Part shown: one piece after another, positions 16,869 to 25,260 of the stretch
Layout: each line of letters opens with the position of its first letter
Numbering within the stretch: the first letter of the stretch is position 1
From: Saprospiraceae bacterium
GTDB taxonomy: Bacteria > Bacteroidota > Bacteroidia > Chitinophagales > Saprospiraceae
Assembly (NCBI GenBank): GCA_016720635.1
Contig: JADKKF010000026.1
Span: 62,001 to 126,000, forward strand
Reading direction: 5' to 3'
DNA: 64,000 bases
Made by a program: the position numbers and the translations under genes
The notes under the pieces: model-generated
Database searches by the model: none
What the model was told of the DNA's origin: nothing
What the model saw: the letters and a program-made list of their open reading frames with translations, nothing else

Positions 16869-17068
16869 AAATTACATATAAATTTTAATGGAAAATAGCT
16901 AATATTAACTTGAAATTCAATGAATAACACTTTAATTTAAAACGTAAAGTTAAGTCTTTTATTCAATTCGATGTGCTGATAATTATAATTTTAATCTAAT
17001 AAAACCGATAAAATCAACAATATCGAGTTCTTTTTCGTTTAATTGACGTAATTTTTTACTAAAGGTTC

Positions 17069-17656
17069 TTGATGAAAATTTTAGCCCAGTCACAACTTCC
17101 TACCGAATTCGGTCTATTTACACAATACGCCATTGAAAATCTAGGAGAAGATAATTTTCCTCATATCGTGTTGGCCAATCTTGAAAGAATCGACACAAGA
17201 CAACCGATCAATCTGAGGATACATTCCGAGTGTTTTACAGGAGACGTACTGCACTCGATAAAATGCGACTGTAGGGCTCAACTTACATTTGCTCAAAAGT
17301 ATATTCAAGAACATTCAGGGCTCATTATTTACCTCAGACAAGAAGGCAGAGGTATTGGACTTACCAACAAAATCAAAGCCTATCACCTCCAAGATCAGGG
17401 GCTCGACACCATAGAAGCGAACAAAGCGTTAGGCCTAGAAGTGGACGACAGAAATTATTCGATAGTAGGAGAAATTTTGGCTCATTTTGACATTAAAAAA
17501 ATCAATTTGATATCCAACAATCCATTGAAAATCAAGGCGGTGAAGGACATGGGTATCAAAATAATTGATCGTATCCCTACCAGTATTTCCTATCCTGAAA
17601 ATTATCAATATTTACAAACTAAGAAAAACAAAATGGGTCATCTTCTTGATCTTTAA
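17069..17656 (+). CDS. ribA: GTP cyclohydrolase II
   Basis: A 195-residue stand-alone GTP cyclohydrolase II, first step of riboflavin synthesis. HSECFTGDVLHSIKCDCRAQL carries the three zinc cysteines. LRQEGRGIGLTNKIKAY is the catalytic loop with the key Arg, and ISNNPLKIKAV follows. It is not fused to the RibB domain often seen in bacteria. mazG begins 12 bases downstream. The ATG at 17072 could be used instead of that at 17069. Confidence 0.93.
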   Translation: MMKILAQSQLPTEFGLFTQYAIENLGEDNFPHIVLANLERIDTRQPINLRIHSECFTGDVLHSIKCDCRAQLTFAQKYIQEHSGLIIYLRQEGRGIGLTNKIKAYHLQDQGLDTIEANKALGLEVDDRNYSIVGEILAHFDIKKINLISNNPLKIKAVKDMGIKIIDRIPTSISYPENYQYLQTKKNKMGHLLDL

Positions 17657-17668
17657 AATTGGTAAAAT

Positions 17669-18439
17669 ATGAATAATGACCCGAGGCTAATCGCCTTTAA
17701 GCAACTATTGGATATCATGGACGACTTGAGGGCTAAATGTCCATGGGATATGAAACAAACCTTCCAATCGCTTCGTCACCTTACCATCGAGGAGACTTAT
17801 GAACTCACGGATGCCATCTTACGAAACGACCTAAAATCTATCGAAGAGGAAGTTGGTGACGTCCTTTTGCATCTGGTATTTTATGCCAAGTTAGGATCTG
17901 AAACGGGCCAATTCGACATTGCTTCCATACTAGAAAGACTTAATGCCAAATTGATTCATCGCCACCCACATATATACGGTGATGTGACGGTTGCCGACGA
18001 AGAAGAAGTTCGCAGAAATTGGGAAAAACTAAAGCTCAAAGAGGGCAAAAAATCCGTTCTAGAAGGCGTCCCTCGAGGCTTGCCAGCTATGATAAAAGCA
18101 ATTAGGCTACAGGAAAAAACCAAGCAAGTTGGCTTTGAGTGGGAAAATACTTCTCAAGTAATGGACAAGGTCAATGAAGAGCTGGGAGAATGGAAAAGAG
18201 CCATCGAAAGCAAAGACAAAGAAGCCATCGAAGATGAATTGGGAGATGTATTTTTTTCATTAATAAATTATGCCCGATTCGAACAGATAGATCCAGAAGC
18301 GGCACTCGAAAAAGTCAATCAAAAATTCAAAAAAAGATTTGAATACATTGAAGTCAATGCGCCCAAACCGCTAGAAGAAATGAAACTCGAAGAGATGGAG
18401 GCTTTGTGGCAGGCAGCAAAAATCAACCTCAGAAAATGA
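17669..18439 (+). CDS. mazG: Nucleoside triphosphate pyrophosphohydrolase MazG
   Basis: A 256-residue MazG with two tandem MazG folds, each with an acidic metal-binding set: EEVGDVLLHLVFYA (about residues 60-75) and EDELGDVFFSLINYA (about 188-205). It starts with the typical LDIMDDLRAKCPWDMKQT. It hydrolyses NTPs to NMP and pyrophosphate for pool cleaning. Its TGA overlaps the ATG of the next gene (ATGA at 18436). Confidence 0.94.
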   Translation: MNNDPRLIAFKQLLDIMDDLRAKCPWDMKQTFQSLRHLTIEETYELTDAILRNDLKSIEEEVGDVLLHLVFYAKLGSETGQFDIASILERLNAKLIHRHPHIYGDVTVADEEEVRRNWEKLKLKEGKKSVLEGVPRGLPAMIKAIRLQEKTKQVGFEWENTSQVMDKVNEELGEWKRAIESKDKEAIEDELGDVFFSLINYARFEQIDPEAALEKVNQKFKKRFEYIEVNAPKPLEEMKLEEMEALWQAAKINLRK

Positions 18440-18945
18440 AGCGCATCGGATTGATTTCTGACACCCATAGCTACCTTGACCCTACCATTTTCGAGCATTT
18501 CACCGAGGTGGACGAAATCTGGCACGCTGGCGATATCGGTTCTGTGAGCTTATTCGACCAACTCAATCATTTCAAACCCACCAAGGCTGTTTTTGGCAAC
18601 ATAGACGATCATTTGATTCGCAGGATATGCCCCAAAGACTTGGTCTTCGACACGGAAGGATTGAAAGTTGTGATAACGCATATTGGTGGTTTTCCTCCAA
18701 GGTACAATCAAGACACCAAGCAACTGATCAATCGTGAAAAACCGGGGTTAGTGATCACAGGACATAGTCATATCCTTCGTATTATGCCAGACCCTACTTA
18801 TAATTTACTCTTTATCAATCCTGGAGCTGCAGGCCACCATGGTTTCCATTTGATTCGAACAGTTGTGCGATTTGGCATATCAGAAGGTAAGGTCAAAGAC
18901 CTTCAAGTCATAGAGTTAGGAAGGCGAGGCCGCCTCACTACTTGA
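18436..18945 (+). CDS. YfcE/MJ0936-type metallophosphoesterase
   Basis: A 169-residue calcineurin-like phosphoesterase from the ATG at 18436. Metal motifs in order: SDTHSY (DxH), HAGDIG (GD), FGNIDD (GN[HD]), THIGG, and GHSH. This set matches YfcE/MJ0936 phosphodiesterases. An upstream in-frame start at 18406 is rejected because the family starts at MKRIGLISDTH and the ATGA overlap with mazG gives coupling. Confidence 0.88.
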   Translation: MKRIGLISDTHSYLDPTIFEHFTEVDEIWHAGDIGSVSLFDQLNHFKPTKAVFGNIDDHLIRRICPKDLVFDTEGLKVVITHIGGFPPRYNQDTKQLINREKPGLVITGHSHILRIMPDPTYNLLFINPGAAGHHGFHLIRTVVRFGISEGKVKDLQVIELGRRGRLTT

Positions 18946-19048
18946 CCAATTCGCGGCCTTTTTCAATAAGCCATAGCTTTGAAGAAACTTTTCCATTTTG
19001 CTTTCAATTTCTTCAGAAATGCAAGGTTCGATAGGTAAGTTTTCAGCC

Positions 19049-20374
19049 TTAGCTTTCGCAAATTTTTCTCGTGTATTTTATAAGATTTATATAAGAGATA
19101 TGTTGCATCTCAGACAAATCCTTTTTAGCTCTATGTAAATATATCTTAAAACTATCCAAAAGATAATTCAAAGGCTCCCAATCGTTAAGTTCGTAGTAAG
19201 TACTCAAAAGCAATGCCTTGGATGACAAGGTGTACATATAATCATCTTGCTCTACGTCCCGCAGATATAGCGCTACTTCATTAAATTTTTTCTGATAAAA
19301 CTTGAGAAGAGCCGAGTTGTAATTAAGGACATTTTCTCGTTGATTTTCAGCTACCAAATGGCCATAATTTTTCAGTAATTGCTCTACCCAAATAAACTGA
19401 CCTGACCGAAGCCCTAATAATACAGCATTTTTAAACTTCCATGGGCTTAGGGCTCCATCTTCAGAAAGAAGATCTTGCTTTAACAAATAATCATATAGAT
19501 TTATATATTCTTCGTTAAATTGGCTCATCCCTCTGTTGGTTTGGCCAACACAATAATTGAGCAAAGCAGCATACAACTCTTGGATATCATGGAGATGAAA
19601 TCCGTCTTTGTGTTCTTGCAAAAGACTTTTACATTCGTGATAATTTGTTTCTTGTGTTGGCTCCAAATACAATAAACAGACTAAATAATAAATCCTTATC
19701 AAAGGCTGATCGTGGAATTCCTTTTGCTTGACATAACCTATGATTTCATCCATTAAAAAGATAGGATCTTCCTTGGACAGAAGCACCTTTCGACTCAAAA
19801 CTTCTAAGTAATATTTTAATTTTTCTGAAATAAAAAAATAGTCAAGATTAGCCGAAATAGTTTCAATTGAAGTATCAAACCCCCAACCAAATAATGCTGC
19901 ATTCTTTTCGTTCAATTCAAAATATTTTCTTTCAAAATTATATTTTGCATAATAATGTTCAGCAGACATCGTGGCATATCGATCCAATGTTTCTCGCGAC
20001 TTTGATGTTACTGAATTATACAACAAATCGAGCTTCCTCTCCAAAACAGCTCCAAACAAATCGCTTACGTATCTAGTCTTTTTAACTTGGAGATGTTCTA
20101 TTACCAAAAATTCTTCAAATAAGGTTAGCAAATCATTATACCACTTACGAAGCAAACCATAATTGAACGGTTCTTTAGAATTAATTTTGTTCCAAACTTC
20201 TTCCTTTGTTATGGAATAAGAAGAATCATTCCTCAAAGCTTGATCGATTAATTCGAAAATTTGGATTAATCTTTCACTCGCATTGTGATAAGGCGAGGCC
20301 ACAAATTTTGCAAAACGACGACGTTCTGCTCCACTGAGTTTAGAAATAGCCTTAAAAACTTTAGAATCGAACAT
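19049..20374 (-). CDS. Helical protein of unknown function, likely frameshifted at its 3' end
   Basis: 441 residues, almost wholly alpha-helical by composition, with no signal peptide or catalytic motif. It starts MFDSKVFKAISKLSGAERRRF and looks like a stack of helical (TPR-like) repeats. I recognise only a resemblance to unnamed Bacteroidota proteins. After the stop at 19049 the next frame stays open to a TAA at 18916-18918 and reads like more of the same helix-rich sequence (EEIESKMEKFLQSYGLL). An indel near AGAAAAATTTGC (about 19057) may therefore have cut off roughly 46 residues. The extended form would overlap the convergent phosphoesterase gene by 30 bases. Confidence 0.55.
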   Translation of the reverse strand: MFDSKVFKAISKLSGAERRRFAKFVASPYHNASERLIQIFELIDQALRNDSSYSITKEEVWNKINSKEPFNYGLLRKWYNDLLTLFEEFLVIEHLQVKKTRYVSDLFGAVLERKLDLLYNSVTSKSRETLDRYATMSAEHYYAKYNFERKYFELNEKNAALFGWGFDTSIETISANLDYFFISEKLKYYLEVLSRKVLLSKEDPIFLMDEIIGYVKQKEFHDQPLIRIYYLVCLLYLEPTQETNYHECKSLLQEHKDGFHLHDIQELYAALLNYCVGQTNRGMSQFNEEYINLYDYLLKQDLLSEDGALSPWKFKNAVLLGLRSGQFIWVEQLLKNYGHLVAENQRENVLNYNSALLKFYQKKFNEVALYLRDVEQDDYMYTLSSKALLLSTYYELNDWEPLNYLLDSFKIYLHRAKKDLSEMQHISYINLIKYTRKICES

Positions 20375-20528
20375 TGATCAAAACCGTAAATATCCTTTTA
20401 TATAATACAATTTATTATCAAATTTACTATTAAACGACATAATTTGTTAAAAAAATTTGATAAATACCAATTTCACCTAACTCCAAATAAAAAAATGATT
20501 AAAAATTAAGTTAAAAAATCAAATTAAT

Positions 20529-20560
20529 TTGTATAATAGGTAGATGTGCCTTACTTTTGT
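20529..20560 (+). promoter_or_regulatory. Bacteroidota-type promoter
   Basis: TTTG (20529-20532), 20 bases, TACTTTTG (20553-20560): a match at both elements to the TTTG/TAnnTTTG consensus, 42 bases before the ATG of the T9SS cargo gene at 20602. Confidence 0.65.
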
Positions 20561-20601
20561 GATAGGTAAAGTTTTAGCTTGCCAAATAGAACAATAAACC
20601 C

Positions 20602-23067
20602 ATGATGGAGAGTAAAATACCGAAGATATTAAATGTTTTGGTGATAAGTTTAACTTTCACTTGTGTTTGTTTTGCACAAACTAGTCAGCCATATGCTAAA
20701 CATAATGCTTTAGCGGGTCAAACCAACTCACTCAATGTTCAGTCAGATAATAATCCTTATATTATTAAGAACCCTTCCAAGGGTCTAGTTCAAATTGAAG
20801 CCATATCAGGCTCTGATTATTTATTAAATTATGTTCCAAATATTAATGCTACAGGTTTGGACACCATTGTGTACGAGTATCGCAAAAATATAGGAGGTAA
20901 TTTACTTCCGTTTTTTGGGAGTTTAGTTTACAGGATTTCAAAGGTTAAAGCTTTAGACGACGCTTATTTTGTCGATAATATTCAGTCCACTGTAGCTTTA
21001 AATGTATTAGACAACGATTTAAGTGCAAATACACTTGTGATTAAAGCCATTGCAGCGGTAAGTAATGGATCTGCCACCATTAGCACTGATCAACGTCAAA
21101 TTTTATTCAATCCAAATGGATTTGGTTATTTTAGTGTACAATATATTGTGACCGATTCACAGCAAAATACCGCTACTGCTACAGCCCATATTTACTATAC
21201 AGGGGGGCAAACCAGCATCCAAGATACGGTACAAATTTCTACTTACAAAAATACTCCTACAGATCTTGGTTTACCTTTTTCTGATTTTTATACTGAATTT
21301 GCACCTAATTCTGGTTCCCTAGCTTTAGGAACTGGGACCGTTCAATATTTACCCAATAATAATTTTATCGGTACTGATATTTTTGTATTGGCTAAAACTT
21401 TTCAGACAGGGACTGTTCATAAAGTTGTAAAGGTTCAGGTCTTAGATCAACAATTCAAATCGATGTTGGTTGATGATAAATATTCTACAAGACAAGATGC
21501 TACCACTGCTTTGTATATGAATGTATTCCAAAATGATATCCTTCAAAGATATAGGATACAGTCATATACCACTACTAATAATGGTACATTAAGGTTTGTT
21601 GGAAACGATGCTTTTACCTATATTCCAAATCCTGGATTCAAGGGTGTCGATCAATTTACTTATACAGTTTGTTCTCCTACGATTTGTGAAACTGCCAAAG
21701 TTTTTATCAATGTAGATAATCTTCAACCTGAATTGAGTGATTATTATTTAGTAACGACTAAGAATCAACCGATTATAATCAATTATGCACTACCGATAGC
21801 AAATTATAATTTTACGGTAACTAAAAATCCTACGTCGGGTCAAGCATTGTATTATCCAGGATTCAATTCTTTATTCTATTATGGTCAATGGATTAGTGGG
21901 TACAATCTTTTGGTTTATAATCCAAGAGCAGATTATGCTGGAAATGATCGATTCGAAGTAAAATACTGTGTAGGACAAGATTGTAAAACGGTTAAAATTG
22001 ATGTTCAAGTGCTAGATATTCAGTTAACAAATCCTTGTGTAAACAACTGTGTTTGGGAAGGAGATGCTAACAATGATGGCAAGGTGAATATGACCGATTT
22101 ATTGACTTTGGGCAGTCATTTCGCTGAGACTGGACCAAGTAGGACTATTTCTACGGATGGTCTTTGGTTGGGAAGAAGTGCTGCTTCTTGGGCATATACT
22201 CAAACCTCAAGCAGTACAAACTTAAAATATGCGGATTGCAATGGTGACGGGATTATATCGCACCTTGATACAAGTTCAATATCTCGATATTATAATAAAA
22301 ATCATACACTGACCAATAATCCAATTGGAATACCTACCAATTTTCCAATCTATTTGATACCAAGATTTTCAAATTTAAATATTGGAGACCTTGCTGTTAT
22401 AGATATCGTTGTTGGGACAGAAGGCTATCCTGCATTTGATTTATCTGGATTTGCATTGTCCTTGGATTACAATCCAGCCGTTTTGGATAGCAGTAGCGTT
22501 TGCATGATGTTTGATGGCAACTCATGGTTGATTCCGAATAATAAAAAACTATCCCTATCTAAAGCACCTTGGGGCGGCCGTATTGATGGTGCGGTAACCA
22601 GAATAGACAAGCAATCAACGGGTGGAATAGGCAAAATTGGAGTTCTTTTAGGTATCGTTGACGATGTAGTTACTGGAATTGGCTCTACACATCAGTTCAG
22701 TACAAAAATCAAATTGTTAGGATCTCAATCAAGTGCTATGGACGGTCTAGGCAATACATTCCAGCTAAAAGACGCTGTGGCAGACTTACATATTTCTCGA
22801 AACAAATCATTTGATCAGAATCAGTTATTGATATTTCCAAATCCTGCAACAGAGGGCGTTCAAGTTCACCTTAATGGCATTGACAATCTAATAGGCAATA
22901 TCATTGTTTATTCTAGCACTGGTCAGAGAATAAAAGAGGTAAGTGGTCTTTCTCAAAAGTCTTACCACTTAGGTCTTGATGAGTTGCAAACTGGCTTGTA
23001 CATTGTACAAGTGAAGAGTACAACAGGACAACTCTACAACCAAAAACTAAAGGTTGTCAAGCCTTAA
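20602..23067 (+). CDS. Large secreted T9SS cargo protein with dockerin-like and cohesin-like regions
   Basis: 821 residues. A signal peptide ends near VCFAQ. Residues about 40-470 hold several cadherin-like/tandem Ig-like units of the DDxxxT...N(V)LxND type (LDDAYFVDNIQ..NVLDNDLS; VDDKYSTRQD..NVFQNDI). Around residue 485 is a dockerin-like calcium loop (GDANNDGKVNMTDLL), with a second loop near 544 (DCNGDGIISHLD). About 575-700 resembles a cohesin-type beta domain (LSLDYNPAVLD). The last 80 residues are a type-A T9SS sorting domain (IFPNPATEG..GLYIVQV). It is exported and probably surface-attached; an adhesive or structural role is inferred. Confidence 0.75.
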   Translation: MMESKIPKILNVLVISLTFTCVCFAQTSQPYAKHNALAGQTNSLNVQSDNNPYIIKNPSKGLVQIEAISGSDYLLNYVPNINATGLDTIVYEYRKNIGGNLLPFFGSLVYRISKVKALDDAYFVDNIQSTVALNVLDNDLSANTLVIKAIAAVSNGSATISTDQRQILFNPNGFGYFSVQYIVTDSQQNTATATAHIYYTGGQTSIQDTVQISTYKNTPTDLGLPFSDFYTEFAPNSGSLALGTGTVQYLPNNNFIGTDIFVLAKTFQTGTVHKVVKVQVLDQQFKSMLVDDKYSTRQDATTALYMNVFQNDILQRYRIQSYTTTNNGTLRFVGNDAFTYIPNPGFKGVDQFTYTVCSPTICETAKVFINVDNLQPELSDYYLVTTKNQPIIINYALPIANYNFTVTKNPTSGQALYYPGFNSLFYYGQWISGYNLLVYNPRADYAGNDRFEVKYCVGQDCKTVKIDVQVLDIQLTNPCVNNCVWEGDANNDGKVNMTDLLTLGSHFAETGPSRTISTDGLWLGRSAASWAYTQTSSSTNLKYADCNGDGIISHLDTSSISRYYNKNHTLTNNPIGIPTNFPIYLIPRFSNLNIGDLAVIDIVVGTEGYPAFDLSGFALSLDYNPAVLDSSSVCMMFDGNSWLIPNNKKLSLSKAPWGGRIDGAVTRIDKQSTGGIGKIGVLLGIVDDVVTGIGSTHQFSTKIKLLGSQSSAMDGLGNTFQLKDAVADLHISRNKSFDQNQLLIFPNPATEGVQVHLNGIDNLIGNIIVYSSTGQRIKEVSGLSQKSYHLGLDELQTGLYIVQVKSTTGQLYNQKLKVVKP

Positions 23068-23074
23068 GCCTTTC

Positions 23075-23701
23075 TCAAATCATTTCTAATAAATCAACTA
23101 TATTGTTGAATATTGGTCTTTTGCCAGATAGTATGAGGTTTTTGGTGTACCATCCAATCTCTTCAATATCCTCTTCTATCTGAGGAATTAAGATTGTATC
23201 ACTGCTCTTCATAGCGAACCAGAAAGAAACTTTCAATAGCCATTTTTTTTGAGAACTTCGGTAAAGATGATAAGTAGTGGTCAAGTAGGCTCCCAATGTA
23301 AGATTTTCAATACCCGTCTCCTCTTTAACTTCTCTTATAGCAGTGTCCTCAATAGTCTCTCCTTCATCTTGTTTGCCTTTGGGTAAGTCCCAAGCACCCC
23401 GTCTATAAATAAATAAAATCTCGCCTTTACTGTTTTGGACAAGGCCGCCACCAGCGATAACCGGTGATGCTACAGTGTATAACTCTTGAAGGACTATCGT
23501 TGGATCCTCATGAACTAAAATAACGGCATCGTAAGTATCTGATTTCTCAAGCTGCTGAAAAATGGACAAAAAGAACTTTGGTTTACCCCAGTAGTGATTT
23601 ACTAGTACATTCCTATGGTTTGCTTTCAGTTTATCTACCTGATGGGCTTGGGCCAGATATAGCGGTTTTTCTTCTATATAAATCTTATACAATTTTTCCA
23701 A
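23075..23701 (-). CDS. NUDIX hydrolase
   Basis: 208 residues. The Nudix box GKQDEGETIEDTAIREVKEETGI lies near residues 118-140 and follows WDLPKG, matching GX5EX7REUXEEXGU. An N-terminal extension of about 95 residues precedes the fold, as in many Bacteroidota members. The substrate (a nucleoside diphosphate derivative) cannot be told. The first 17 bases overlap the allB 3' end, and the gene converges with the T9SS cargo gene across 7 bases. Confidence 0.88.
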   Translation of the reverse strand: MEKLYKIYIEEKPLYLAQAHQVDKLKANHRNVLVNHYWGKPKFFLSIFQQLEKSDTYDAVILVHEDPTIVLQELYTVASPVIAGGGLVQNSKGEILFIYRRGAWDLPKGKQDEGETIEDTAIREVKEETGIENLTLGAYLTTTYHLYRSSQKKWLLKVSFWFAMKSSDTILIPQIEEDIEEIGWYTKNLILSGKRPIFNNIVDLLEMI

Positions 23702-25016
23702 CGTGGTTGTTTTTCAATGTTTGATTAAAATATACCCATTCACCAGCTACACATGTGCTGAGCACGACCCCAAACAACTCTTGTCCCATATATGGGGTGA
23801 TCTTGTGTCTAAAGTGAATGTCGCTCTCTTGAATGGTTTGGCTTTTATTTGGATTCCAAACAACAAAATCGGCATCATAACCCACTTCGATCTTGCCTTT
23901 GGTGGTGAACAATCCTAAGAAATTATATGCATTCTCACAAATCCATGGGAGCACCTTCTCAAGTGGAATATTCAATGCTCTAGCTTTAGTCCAGACGATA
24001 GGTAAGAAGAATTGAATGCAAGAGATACCGCCCCATGCTGTCTTATAATTACCCGTATCGAGTGATTTAATGTCGGGTGGTGCTGGTGAATGATCGGTGC
24101 CAATAAAATCTATAACTCCATTCATCAAAGCCTCCCACAAGAGCTTATTGTTGGCTTCTTCACGAATGGGAGGAGCACATTTGTACTCAGGGCTATTGTC
24201 TTGAATTTGTTCCGCTGAGAAATATAGATAGTGAGGAGCTGACTCCACGGTCAAAGGCAATGACTTTCTGGCCTCTTCGATTTCCTTAAGCATATTCGCC
24301 GAAGATAGATGTACTATATGTACCCGACAACCAGTCGAACGGCACAAGTCGATCATCAACTTGATGGCTTCGTCCTCCCAAGATTTCGGTCTCGAGGCAA
24401 GATAATGACTGTAAGAAAAAGGATTCAACTCAAATGGTTGTATATCGTCATGGTGTGAATCCAATTCGCAATGTACGAGAAGTGGAAGTCCAGTCTGGGC
24501 AATCAAGGGCATGGCTATTTTCAAATCCTCCATGGTTACATTTGGAAACTCATCGATCCCTGAATGCGTCAAAAACGCCTTGTATCCTCGAATGCCTTCT
24601 GCTGCCAATCCCAGTATTTCACCATGATTTCCTGGAACAATACCCCCATAAAACCCAACATTTACCCTCAACTTGCCGACAGATGCAGTCTTCTTGAGTT
24701 TGAGATTCTCGACCGTAGTACTGACAGGTGAACTATTCAGCGGCATATCTATGATGGTGCCGATACCCCCTGCCGCAGCTGCTGCAGTGGCTGTCTCAAA
24801 TCCCTCCCATTCGGTACGACCTGGTTCGTTGATGTGAACGTGTGGGTCACACAAAGCTGGCATGATGACATTGTCCTCAAAATTATGAACAATACAATCT
24901 ATAGAATCCAAAGGGCTATCGCTCAATTGAACGATCTTTCCATCGGACACTTTAATATAGGCTGGACTGAACTTTCCATCCATCCATACCCTTGAAGAAA
25001 ATAATATTTGATCCAT
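23685..25016 (-). CDS. allB: Allantoinase
   Basis: A 443-residue cyclic amidohydrolase. DPHVHINEPGRTEWEGFETA holds the first metal histidines; GYKAFLTHSG carries the carboxylated lysine (K, near residue 145). Later metal ligands are LLVHCE and VHIVHLSS, and GTDHSPAPP gives the final Asp. EWEGFETAT and the DMPLNSSP segment point to allantoinase rather than dihydroorotase or hydantoinase. It opens the allantoin ring; no other purine-breakdown gene is nearby. The start is clear. Confidence 0.88.
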   Translation of the reverse strand: MDQILFSSRVWMDGKFSPAYIKVSDGKIVQLSDSPLDSIDCIVHNFEDNVIMPALCDPHVHINEPGRTEWEGFETATAAAAAGGIGTIIDMPLNSSPVSTTVENLKLKKTASVGKLRVNVGFYGGIVPGNHGEILGLAAEGIRGYKAFLTHSGIDEFPNVTMEDLKIAMPLIAQTGLPLLVHCELDSHHDDIQPFELNPFSYSHYLASRPKSWEDEAIKLMIDLCRSTGCRVHIVHLSSANMLKEIEEARKSLPLTVESAPHYLYFSAEQIQDNSPEYKCAPPIREEANNKLLWEALMNGVIDFIGTDHSPAPPDIKSLDTGNYKTAWGGISCIQFFLPIVWTKARALNIPLEKVLPWICENAYNFLGLFTTKGKIEVGYDADFVVWNPNKSQTIQESDIHFRHKITPYMGQELFGVVLSTCVAGEWVYFNQTLKNNHVGKIV

Positions 25017-25124
25017 AAAAAGAAATTCTCAATATACCACTATTGGAAGCATCAAAATTACTGAAAAACTGACACATTATTCAATACACTATAAAACTTT
25101 GAGTACATGAATTTACTATAACTT

Positions 25125-25258
25125 GACTGCGCAAGGGACAGTAATGGTCACCTCATCGTCTCTGATGCGGTGAGTCTCGGCTCCATAGAGGCGAGACCGA
25201 AGCCATGCATGGCCCGACCCTCTATCGGCTGTAAGTCGGTGAGGGATGCGCCCAAAAA
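25125..25258 (-). repeat. Dispersed intergenic repeat, copy C
   Basis: On the minus strand it begins TTTTTGGGCGCATCCCTC, only 3 bases after the ABC transporter stop, and reads in the gene's sense. It has AGGGTCGGGC and a GGTCTCG...CGAGAC hairpin, matching other copies in layout. Confidence 0.7.
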
Positions 25259-25260
25259 TA

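Noticed and set aside
20375..20601. Regulatory RNA in the AT-rich gap
   Set aside because: Only a promoter is supported; no conserved RNA motif or stable hairpin was found.
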